8,741 nucleotides of DNA from JBKHYJ01 sp046565505 (GTDB lineage Bacteria; Acidobacteriota; Blastocatellia; UBA7656), in contig JBKHYJ010000005.1 in NCBI GenBank assembly GCA_046565505.1, positions 1 to 8,741 on the forward strand, read 5' to 3'. The notes below the pieces were generated by a model. It was not told the origin of the DNA. It searched no databases and saw nothing but the letters and a program-made list of their open reading frames with translations. How positions within the stretch are numbered: position 1 is the stretch's first letter; every line of letters begins with the position of its first letter. Position numbers and translations under genes: made by a program. Positions 1 through 5,891 of the stretch are shown here, piece by piece.

Positions 1-123
1 GTACCCGCCTATGACGTGCCTCTCGTGCCTCACATCCACTACCCCCTGCCCGCGCGCCGCGCCAGGCCCTATCGCCACCACCGCTAATATCAGCACTACC
101 CTCGTTATCTCGCTTTTGCTCAT
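1..123 (-). CDS. N-terminal fragment of an exported protein (signal peptide), cut by the window edge
   Basis: A minus-strand frame opens with ATG at 123-121 and stays open for 41 codons to base 1, where the window ends. The product starts MSKSEITR and then has a hydrophobic core, VVLILAVVAIG, followed by a small-residue stretch, GPGAARGQG. This is a textbook Sec signal peptide: a basic N-region, an 11-residue apolar core and a likely cleavage site near residues 23-26. Residues 27-41 (ending HVIGGY) are the start of the mature protein and match no family I recognise. A purine-rich AAAGGT lies 7 bases before the ATG and serves as a ribosome site. The gene lies 127 bases downstream of the beta-propeller stop, on the same strand and beyond a terminator-like hairpin, so it may have its own promoter. 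Function unknown; export to the periplasm or outside is inferred from the leader alone. Confidence 0.6.
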   Translation of the reverse strand, partial: MSKSEITRVVLILAVVAIGPGAARGQGVVDVRHERHVIGGY

Positions 124-180
124 TTCTCTTACCTTTCTCGCGCCGCCGTCTTGGGTCAAGCAGCTGAATACAACTTAACG

Positions 181-207
181 CCCAAGCCTCTTGATAGGAG
201 GCTCGGG
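181..207 (-). terminator. Hairpin terminator candidate after the beta-propeller gene
   Basis: Read on the minus strand, CCCGAGCCTC and GAGGCTTGGG form a 10-bp stem (one G-U pair) around a 7-base loop, CTATCAA. The stem begins 43 bases after the propeller stop codon. The bases that follow (CGTTAAGTTGTATTC) are T-rich but not a clean T-run. This is therefore a plausible but imperfect intrinsic terminator separating the propeller gene from the secreted-protein gene at the left edge. Confidence 0.5.
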
Positions 208-250
208 GGTCGGCGGGCGCTAGACAAGCCATCGGCGGGCAGGGGTTCGA

Positions 251-1363
251 TTAAGGAACATAGGTTATCCCGAACGGGTTCAGCCCGACCGTTACCTCAC
301 CTATAAGGAAGGGGACAGGGTTCTTCTTTGACACGGAATACACGGTGACCTTATTGGACGCGTCGCCCGAATGCGTCAAGTAAAGCTTTCGGCCATCGCC
401 GGTGAGAGCGATGTTGTGCGGCTGGGAGTATGGCGTATCCACTGGCTTGCCGATGATGGTGTTAGTTTCCGTGTCTATGGCGAACAGCCCGCGAGGCCCG
501 CCGCCCTGAATATTGGTGGTGTAAAACACTTTTCCTTTACGCCCCATCCTGGCCCCGTGTGCCCCGGGCACGGGGATCTCGGTTATCTGCTCAAGCGTGT
601 TGCGGTCCAGCACCGTAAGGACATTGCTGCCCTGTCGCGGGATGTAAAGCAGGTCGTTCCGCTCCGTCAAACACACATGCAGGTGCACGAAAGAGCCGCT
701 GTGATCGTTGATAACGGCGGCTCGCCTGGATTCTCTAAACGTCTCCATGCTGTATTGAATTATGTAATCCTCACCCGTCAGGCGAGTGAACGTCACGTAC
801 GCGTAGTTCCCCGTAGGTTCAAGCACGACATCGTGTGGCTTTCCGCCTTTCGCTACGAGGTCCGCAGGCAGACGCACCGTCGCCAGGAACTTCAGGCTGA
901 CCGGGTCGAGCACCGTGCAGGTGTTGTCGTTTTCGTTGACGACCCAGAGTTGTTTATCCTGAGGGTCTGCCCACATGTGGAATGGCCCTGACCCGGCTTC
1001 GACAGTCGCCTCGACGCTGAAATCGCCCGCGTTGAACACGACTACTCGGCTGTTCCCATGATCGCTTACGAAAACGCGATTGCGTGACGGCGAGTACTGA
1101 ATGTACATCGGCTCTGACGGGCGATTGCTCGGAGGTAAGGCGAAGACCCCGATTACTTCGTCCGAGCTAACGTCGATGACGGTGATGTTGCCCGCCGCGA
1201 GATCGTTGACCACCATCTTGCCTTGAGATGATCGGCTCGACTGTCGCGACAACTGTGACGCAAGCCCATGCCCTTCCGAAATGGGCGTGTAGATGCTCTT
1301 GCTAATCAGTACGCCGCAGATTGTGAGCAAGATCGTTATGATGTATGTGCCGCGTCGCTTCAT
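251..1363 (-). CDS. YVTN/YncE-type seven-bladed beta-propeller protein, exported or membrane-anchored
   Basis: A 370-residue protein. Residues 1-5 are basic (MKRRG) and 7-20 hydrophobic (YIITILLTICGVLI), giving a signal peptide or N-terminal membrane anchor, so the propeller should sit outside the cytoplasm. From about residue 48 to the end there are repeats of roughly 40-50 residues in the YVTN pattern: a ligand-facing segment (GPFHMWADP, KPHDVVLEP, GAHGARMGR, QPHNIALTG), a surface strand (RVFVSDHGNSRVVVF, QLWVVNENDNTCTVLD) and a V-D-x-x-T strand. I count seven equivalent positions. The last, NPFGITYVP at the C-terminus, probably closes the ring with the first strand at GKMVVND. Family members bind or scaffold extracytoplasmic ligands; no enzyme activity can be read from this one. 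The ATG at 1363 was chosen because AAAGGGG lies just ahead of it and the leader follows directly. The frame stays open upstream to 1495, but that extension would bury the signal peptide. The gene stands 283 bases from the glycan gene stop. Confidence 0.85.
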   Translation of the reverse strand: MKRRGTYIITILLTICGVLISKSIYTPISEGHGLASQLSRQSSRSSQGKMVVNDLAAGNITVIDVSSDEVIGVFALPPSNRPSEPMYIQYSPSRNRVFVSDHGNSRVVVFNAGDFSVEATVEAGSGPFHMWADPQDKQLWVVNENDNTCTVLDPVSLKFLATVRLPADLVAKGGKPHDVVLEPTGNYAYVTFTRLTGEDYIIQYSMETFRESRRAAVINDHSGSFVHLHVCLTERNDLLYIPRQGSNVLTVLDRNTLEQITEIPVPGAHGARMGRKGKVFYTTNIQGGGPRGLFAIDTETNTIIGKPVDTPYSQPHNIALTGDGRKLYLTHSGDASNKVTVYSVSKKNPVPFLIGEVTVGLNPFGITYVP

Positions 1364-1646
1364 CGGTTCCCCTTTCCGGGCGTTTTCAATTCTTTCTGCG
1401 GAGTCGAAATGCGTAGCCGGAACGATCCTGCGCGACACCGACCTACGGATGTCAGCCATCATGGACTGACAGACCGGGCCATTCCCGCGCAGCAAATTTG
1501 AGTCGTGTGTGGCGAGGACATAGAGACATGGATTCCACCGACGGCCCAGGCCCCTGGCATCGCCGGGCTAACACTACCAAAATGACTGTACAAAAACTTC
1601 TCTCAAGTTGCTCATTGGCGGCCAGAGGAGGGTTGCCTCCGCCTGG
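1364..1646. other. Intergenic region between the modular glycan gene and the beta-propeller gene
   Basis: This is 283 bases with no convincing gene. Just after the upstream stop, at 1646-1622 on the minus strand, CCAG-gc-GGAGG-caac-CCTCC-t-CTGG can form a 9-bp stem with a small internal loop. No T-run follows directly (TTTTT comes about 30 bases later), so it is only a weak terminator candidate. An AT-richer patch at about 1570-1605 could hold the propeller promoter, but I found no paired -35/-10 elements at good spacing. Confidence 0.4.
1369..1375 (-). promoter_or_regulatory. Ribosome binding site that fixes the beta-propeller start
   Basis: On the minus strand AAAGGGG ends 5 bases before the ATG at 1363-1361. 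The upstream in-frame start candidates near 1495 and 1460 lack the leader-peptide context. This site and the hydrophobic leader directly after it favour the shorter 370-residue product. Confidence 0.6.
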
Positions 1647-4600
1647 TCATTCTGCCCAGAAATGCCGGAATGAATCGAGAATGCTTTCGTCCAGATACTT
1701 TCTAAACATAACGTTCATTATAAACAGGCAGGCTTTTCCCCTCTCTTCGGCCGACGTGCCTCCGCATGACTCGTAGCCGTCAAGGTGTGTGACTCTTGCG
1801 CGCGGAGTATGCCAGAAGGACGCGCCCGCTCTGGCCAGCCTGTAGCCGAGGTCCGTGTCATCCAGACCCCAGTACTGTAGGGACTCGTCGAACCCTCCAG
1901 CGGCGTCGAGCAGGGTACGGCTCACCGAAGAGTTACCCGTGTAAAAGCTGAGCCAGCATTTGCTGTAGCTCTGTAGCGCGCGGCGCCGCAACCTCAGCCA
2001 GTGGATGCTCTCTGGGTCGTACGAGCCATTGAATCTATACAGGCGGTCCCCTATAACTACCTCAAACCCATTCTTATTCCACCAGCGATGTTGTGACACG
2101 CAATCCGGCGCGAGTTCTTGATCGGGATCGACAAAAAGCATCTGCTCGCCGGCGGCCAGCTCCAATCCGCACTGGCGCGCCCCGCCGGCGCGGAAGCTGA
2201 AAGTGCCCTGGCGGTAAGGGGCAAGGCGCGCGCGCGCGACCATCGTTACGTCGATCCGCGGGTCAAGCTCTGAGCACAGCTGTTGGGCTACGGTAAGCGA
2301 ATTGTCCGTGCTCCCGTCATCGACCAGCACTAACTCGAAAGGCTCGTCGAAGTCTTGCTCCTGAACAGATCGAATGAAGCGGGGCAAGGCGGACTCGCGA
2401 TTATACACGGCTGAAACGATGCTGAGGCCGATTCGCGAATGGCGCCTGCGCATTATTCTAACCTCTGTGTCCGGGTATTGATTATGGATGTCAAGCCCTA
2501 GCGCGAAGAGGTCGAGTCTGCCTTCCGCCAGCGACCATCCCTTAGCGTGGCCCAGAGATTTTATGGAAGTCACAAATTCTCGCCACCCTAAAATGGCGCT
2601 AGGATTCCCCGCGTCGTCATAGGGGAGTTGTATCGAGTACTCGTTAAAATCTACGCCCCTCAAGCAATTCAGCGCTTCCACACAGTAGTTCTTCAAAGCG
2701 CTGTTGGCATGTATGACGAGCCGGTTGCGGTTGAGACCATAATTCTGTCTTGAGGCCGGAACCAGGGCTTCACATTGTCGGCGCACGGCCTCCGCAGATG
2801 ATGCCTCCGGCACGGACAAGTGCACCTCCGACAAATGATCGCCTGAGGGCTGCGACCACGACCCTCCGGTCACAACCACCCCGCCATTACCATTAGCGTG
2901 GTCCCGGGCTAACCCTTTCACCACCGCCTCGCGGTCACGCTCGTCGTTTAAGAGGACGATGGCAGGTCTGCCGGATGCGCGAGAGCGATTCAGTCCGCGG
3001 CCGAGCTGGCTCATGCCAGCTGCGGTGGAATCTGCGCATATGAGTTGGGGCCATAGCAACTTGACAGGGGCTGCTTGCCTCTCCAGGCTCTTGCACCCTG
3101 ACAGGGCGGCTGTCAGCAAGCGATGGTCAAAGCCTCTCGCCCATAGTTCTTTGTCCAGGAGTTCGAGCGTGGCGAAGAAGCGTTTAAAATCATCCGCGGT
3201 CGATGGCATCTCCTCAGGCGCAACGCCCGACGCCATCGCGTATTGCGGTGAGGCCCCAAACTCCCCGCAGAGGTCCAAAAAACCGACCGCTTCGTTAAGG
3301 TTGCCCTTCCGCAGCGCGAAGCCCAGCCTTACCTCGCATGGCTCCGTAGTCTGTTCGGTCACGGCCGGGTGTTGGTTCAAACGCATTGTCAGGGCCGAGA
3401 GGTGGTCGCCCCGTATTTCTATGCTATCGGACGCCTGGTTATCAAATCGGCGCTTGCTTCGGGCCTGCGTAGCAGCTACGGAGTTCAGGGGGCGGCTTAG
3501 CACCCCCGATTCCAGTAGAGCTTCTAAGAGGCGCGCCAATCTTCTTCGCTCGGAAGAGTTGGACATTTGCGCCGGCCGTATAATAAGCCCCGCGTAATTT
3601 CGCCTGCGGAGGCTCGTCACTAATTCGGCCGCCACAGCTTCTGCGCGCCGGGGTCCGTTCACGGCTCTGTCCCAGAGCTGCGCAGTAACTTGCGCCACTG
3701 GCAGCGTAGCGGGATTAAATCGGGCCTCTGTACAAGACAAAAAATTCCCGCCCACATCTTTCCAGACTTGCGGTAACCATGCCGGAACTTTATCGAACGG
3801 AGAAGAGAACCCCCGGTTGAATCGTTTGGGGAATAGAGCGGAGAGGTGGTTAAACCCCGCTTCAAGATTGGCAATCTCAAGGCAGGTAGGGTCTTCAGAG
3901 ACGCATGAGAATTCAGAATCCTCGACACCGCCATCCGTCAAAGGAAGGTGAGAGTACCCGTGCTGAGATACTTCAAATAGTCCGGCCTCGCGGTCGTACT
4001 TATCAACGTCGGCCTCACTGATCCGGCAAAGATAAGGCACCACCTCAAGAGACGCGCACAGGTTCAATCGGCCGAGGGTCCTCAATAGCCAGTCGAGGTC
4101 TTCATCCAGGTCAATTACGTCGTCTATGCGAATCACTAGATTCTTAGCGCCATTCGGATTGCTGATGCGCGCGCGCATCTCGGATAAGACGCCCGCATCA
4201 TCGCCCGGCGGCAAATGCGGCTCCGACAAGGAATGCGAACCGTTTCGTCGGCCTCGCGAGCGTGCGCTCTCCAGGGCGTCTTCGACTGCCCGGGCAGGTG
4301 CGTCGATATCTCGCCACCGATCCCATCTTAGAATCTCGGCAGTCTCCTTGCGGCTGTAATGCCAGTCGGAAGATTGCGGAGAGCCGAATATGAGAATTCG
4401 TCCGTACATTTCGGCGAAGTTCTCTCGCAGGCGGAGTAAGTGCGTAAACTCGGCGTTCTGCACGACCAGAACTCGGAAGATGTGTGAAGGTAGAGTCAGC
4501 CCGGATGGGTGTGTGTCTTCAAAAACAATTGCGGGAGCGGACATCTCTACGTATTCGGCGAGACATTTTTCAAGGCGCAGGCGGTCTGCGTTATTCGAGC

Positions 4601-4775
4601 GCGAAAGCGGCAATACGCCCTTTGTTGGGAAGCGGTGCAGGGTCTCTATTGGGAGAGGAGTCTGTGAAAACAAGACAGGGTGCTCGCCCACACACGTTAA
4701 GGCTTCACATAAGGCGAGCGTGCGGGTCAAGAGAGATTCGCCCGCATTCTCCCGAATTAAAAACGCTATGGCCAT
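1647..4775 (-). CDS. Modular glycan protein: GT-B-like N-terminus, NodB-like polysaccharide deacetylase, unassigned middle, C-terminal GT2 glycosyltransferase
   Basis: 1042 residues with no signal peptide or membrane helix, so probably cytoplasmic. Residues 1-155 (RTLALCEALTCVGEHPVLF; APAIVFEDTHPSG) resemble the N-terminal half of GT-B/PseG-like enzymes; no donor-binding half follows. Residues 211-435 look like a NodB-type carbohydrate esterase: the metal-site aspartate pair in RIDDV (218-219), HGYSH at 272-276 (HxxxH) and an RGFSSPF segment at 321-327. Residues 440-780 match nothing I can name firmly. Residues 782-1000 are a GT2 (GT-A) domain: LSIVSAVYNRE, VDDGSTDNS (818-826), the DxD-like FVDPDQ (D883, D885), GGFDE and the acceptor/base segment WGLDDTDLGYRL (969-980), then a GT7C-like end. 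The likely role is assembly and deacetylation of a surface polysaccharide or glycoconjugate; donor and acceptor are unknown. ATG 4775 is the only usual start after an in-frame stop upstream. The ribosome site is weak, and the gene begins 40 bases after the VOC stop, which suggests read-through from it. Confidence 0.85.
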   Translation of the reverse strand: MAIAFLIRENAGESLLTRTLALCEALTCVGEHPVLFSQTPLPIETLHRFPTKGVLPLSRSNNADRLRLEKCLAEYVEMSAPAIVFEDTHPSGLTLPSHIFRVLVVQNAEFTHLLRLRENFAEMYGRILIFGSPQSSDWHYSRKETAEILRWDRWRDIDAPARAVEDALESARSRGRRNGSHSLSEPHLPPGDDAGVLSEMRARISNPNGAKNLVIRIDDVIDLDEDLDWLLRTLGRLNLCASLEVVPYLCRISEADVDKYDREAGLFEVSQHGYSHLPLTDGGVEDSEFSCVSEDPTCLEIANLEAGFNHLSALFPKRFNRGFSSPFDKVPAWLPQVWKDVGGNFLSCTEARFNPATLPVAQVTAQLWDRAVNGPRRAEAVAAELVTSLRRRNYAGLIIRPAQMSNSSERRRLARLLEALLESGVLSRPLNSVAATQARSKRRFDNQASDSIEIRGDHLSALTMRLNQHPAVTEQTTEPCEVRLGFALRKGNLNEAVGFLDLCGEFGASPQYAMASGVAPEEMPSTADDFKRFFATLELLDKELWARGFDHRLLTAALSGCKSLERQAAPVKLLWPQLICADSTAAGMSQLGRGLNRSRASGRPAIVLLNDERDREAVVKGLARDHANGNGGVVVTGGSWSQPSGDHLSEVHLSVPEASSAEAVRRQCEALVPASRQNYGLNRNRLVIHANSALKNYCVEALNCLRGVDFNEYSIQLPYDDAGNPSAILGWREFVTSIKSLGHAKGWSLAEGRLDLFALGLDIHNQYPDTEVRIMRRRHSRIGLSIVSAVYNRESALPRFIRSVQEQDFDEPFELVLVDDGSTDNSLTVAQQLCSELDPRIDVTMVARARLAPYRQGTFSFRAGGARQCGLELAAGEQMLFVDPDQELAPDCVSQHRWWNKNGFEVVIGDRLYRFNGSYDPESIHWLRLRRRALQSYSKCWLSFYTGNSSVSRTLLDAAGGFDESLQYWGLDDTDLGYRLARAGASFWHTPRARVTHLDGYESCGGTSAEERGKACLFIMNVMFRKYLDESILDSFRHFWAE

Positions 4776-4815
4776 GTGTATCAGGCCCGGCGGGCAATCC
4801 GTCTTAGAGCGGCGA

Positions 4816-5217
4816 CTATTGATTATCGGGCATCTGGCCTAAGTGAAATCGGTTACCATCAGGATCGAAGAACCATGTTTCAAGCCCGCCCCAGGATTGT
4901 TGCTTTGGTTCTGCTTCAAACTTGACTCCGCGCCCTCGAAGAGTTTCGTAATCGCTCTGAATGTCGTTCGTGCGGAAAACTATCCCGGTCCAGGTGCCCA
5001 CGCGCTCCTTTAACGCCTCAGCCCCGGGCCCCAACGAGGGCACGGGCTTGAAAAGGATTATCTCAGTCTCGCCCTTCTGCCGCGCGACGGTCAGCCAGCG
5101 AAAGTCGCCATACGTTTGATCCTGTACCGCGACGAAACCTAGCTTATCGCGCCAGAATTCCAACGCCTTGTCCTGGTCACTCACAAAGATCGGTACAGCT
5201 CCTAGCCTTGTAATCAT
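4816..5217 (-). CDS. VOC superfamily protein (glyoxalase / bleomycin-resistance / dioxygenase fold)
   Basis: 133 residues, the normal length for a single-chain VOC protein with two beta-alpha-beta-beta-beta units. Unit one contains VPIFVSDQDKALEFWRDKLGF (residues 8-28), the usual 'V-x-D-x-x-x-A-x-x-FW-x-x-x-LGF' opening, and TEIILF (51-56). Unit two contains GIVFRTNDIQSDYETLRGRGVKF and ends with FFDPDGNRFHL (116-126), the hallmark DPDGN turn. The last metal-ligand position, usually Glu (DPDGN-x-x-E), is His (H125), and there is no His at the usual first-strand position near residue 7. Metal use, and therefore an enzyme reaction, is uncertain. It may be a binding or resistance-type protein or an enzyme of unknown substrate. 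The ATG at 5217 is preceded by GAGGAG with 9-base spacing, a strong ribosome site. The SnoaL-like gene lies 116 bases upstream and the glycan gene 40 bases downstream, all co-oriented. Confidence 0.9.
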   Translation of the reverse strand: MITRLGAVPIFVSDQDKALEFWRDKLGFVAVQDQTYGDFRWLTVARQKGETEIILFKPVPSLGPGAEALKERVGTWTGIVFRTNDIQSDYETLRGRGVKFEAEPKQQSWGGLETWFFDPDGNRFHLGQMPDNQ

Positions 5218-5257
5218 CAGTTGAATCTCCTCGCCATCAGGCCTTTTCCGTGAGGTT

Positions 5258-5292
5258 TAATGTCGGGTGACATGGGAGGCCACCCGACATTA
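5258..5292. repeat. Perfect 12-bp inverted repeat in the VOC leader
   Basis: TAATGTCGGGTG at 5258-5269 is exactly reverse-complementary to CACCCGACATTA at 5281-5292, with an 11-base loop. It lies 41 bases after the SnoaL-like stop and 40 bases before the VOC start. In minus-strand RNA the loop reads GCCUCCCAUGU. No T-run follows on either strand, so it is not a classical intrinsic terminator. It could be a processing or mRNA-stabilising hairpin, a repressor operator, or a leader structure acting on the VOC ribosome site. Confidence 0.7.
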
Positions 5293-5333
5293 TGTGACCA
5301 GAGAGGCTCGCAGGCTGACGGGAACTCGGCGTG

Positions 5334-5759
5334 TTAGCTGTCATAATCATCTGTGGTGAGCTGGCGGATCTTATTCCAATCGTCTCCGAAACCCCAGTGC
5401 TCGACGATCATCCCGTTCTCGACCTTCAACATATCGAGCCTGGTTACGGCCACCTTCTTGCCGGTGGGCGGTATGCCCATGTAATCGCCCTTGTGCGTCC
5501 CGGTCCACGTCCCGCGCACGACCACGATGTTCTCCTTGGCGATTATCTCGTCTATGTCGAATTGGAAATCGGGGAAGGCTGCCAGCACCGTGTTGAACGC
5601 ATTTAAGAAGCCGGGTACGTCGGGCGTGGTTCCGGGGAACGGTGTGTGTGTCTTGTAATTATTCCTGGCCTTGTAATCCGGCACGTCGACTTGGCTCTGT
5701 CGGTTAAAAACGTTTTTCACCCAACCGCGAACGATCTTAATATTGTGTTCTTCTGACAT
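5334..5759 (-). CDS. SnoaL-like / ester cyclase (NTF2-like fold) protein
   Basis: 141 residues, typical for a one-domain SnoaL-like protein of the NTF2-like cone fold. The family signature is clear: an N-terminal helix (IKIVRGWVKNVFN), the PGFLNAFNTVLAAFPDFQFDIDEII block (residues 49-73), VVVRGTWTGTHKGDYMGIPPTGKKV (79-103), then the strand MLKVENGMIVEHWGFGDDW (110-128). The His-Trp pair at 121-122 and Asp126/Asp127 lie where the polyketide-cyclase SnoaL group has its pocket residues. True SnoaL closes a polyketide ring by an intramolecular aldol step. Most genomic homologues, often named ester cyclase, have no known substrate, and no polyketide synthase is seen here. The ATG at 5759 has a perfect AGGAGG with 7-base spacing. 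The gene follows the SRPBCC gene by 132 bases and may have its own promoter there, although none is clear. Confidence 0.9.
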   Translation of the reverse strand: MSEEHNIKIVRGWVKNVFNRQSQVDVPDYKARNNYKTHTPFPGTTPDVPGFLNAFNTVLAAFPDFQFDIDEIIAKENIVVVRGTWTGTHKGDYMGIPPTGKKVAVTRLDMLKVENGMIVEHWGFGDDWNKIRQLTTDDYDS

Positions 5760-5891
5760 GGATATTCCTCCTGTGTTTAGGTATCTCCGATTACGTTTCC
5801 CCTCAAGGTTAAGAAGCCTCTTGTGGACGCCAGAGCTCGACGTTGCGCTGATGACCGATCTGCTCGGCGGCTCAAGGCAATGGGATATAAT

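Noticed and set aside
210..240. Direct repeat TCGGCGGGC, two copies 22 bases apart
   Set aside because: Nine GC-rich bases in a GC-rich genome, with no third copy at regular spacing; not a CRISPR or iteron array.
371..991. Long plus-strand open frame of about 206 codons inside the propeller gene
   Set aside because: It is antisense to a clearly coding frame, shows no recognisable domain and has His/Arg-rich composition typical of a reverse-frame shadow. The same applies to the other plus-strand frames.
1364..1495. N-terminal extension of the propeller frame to 1495
   Set aside because: It would place 44 polar residues ahead of a normal signal peptide, whereas a good AAAGGGG site lies directly before the internal ATG.
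1622..1646. Hairpin directly after the glycan gene stop as a terminator
   Set aside because: The stem is interrupted by an internal loop and no T-run follows; noted only in the intergenic entry.
4165..4178. 14-bp palindrome ATGCGCGCGCGCAT and the nearby-type (GC)n run at 2226-2238
   Set aside because: Both lie within the coding frame, encoding Met-Arg-Ala-Arg and Arg-Ala-Arg stretches, and are explained by GC-rich codon choice.
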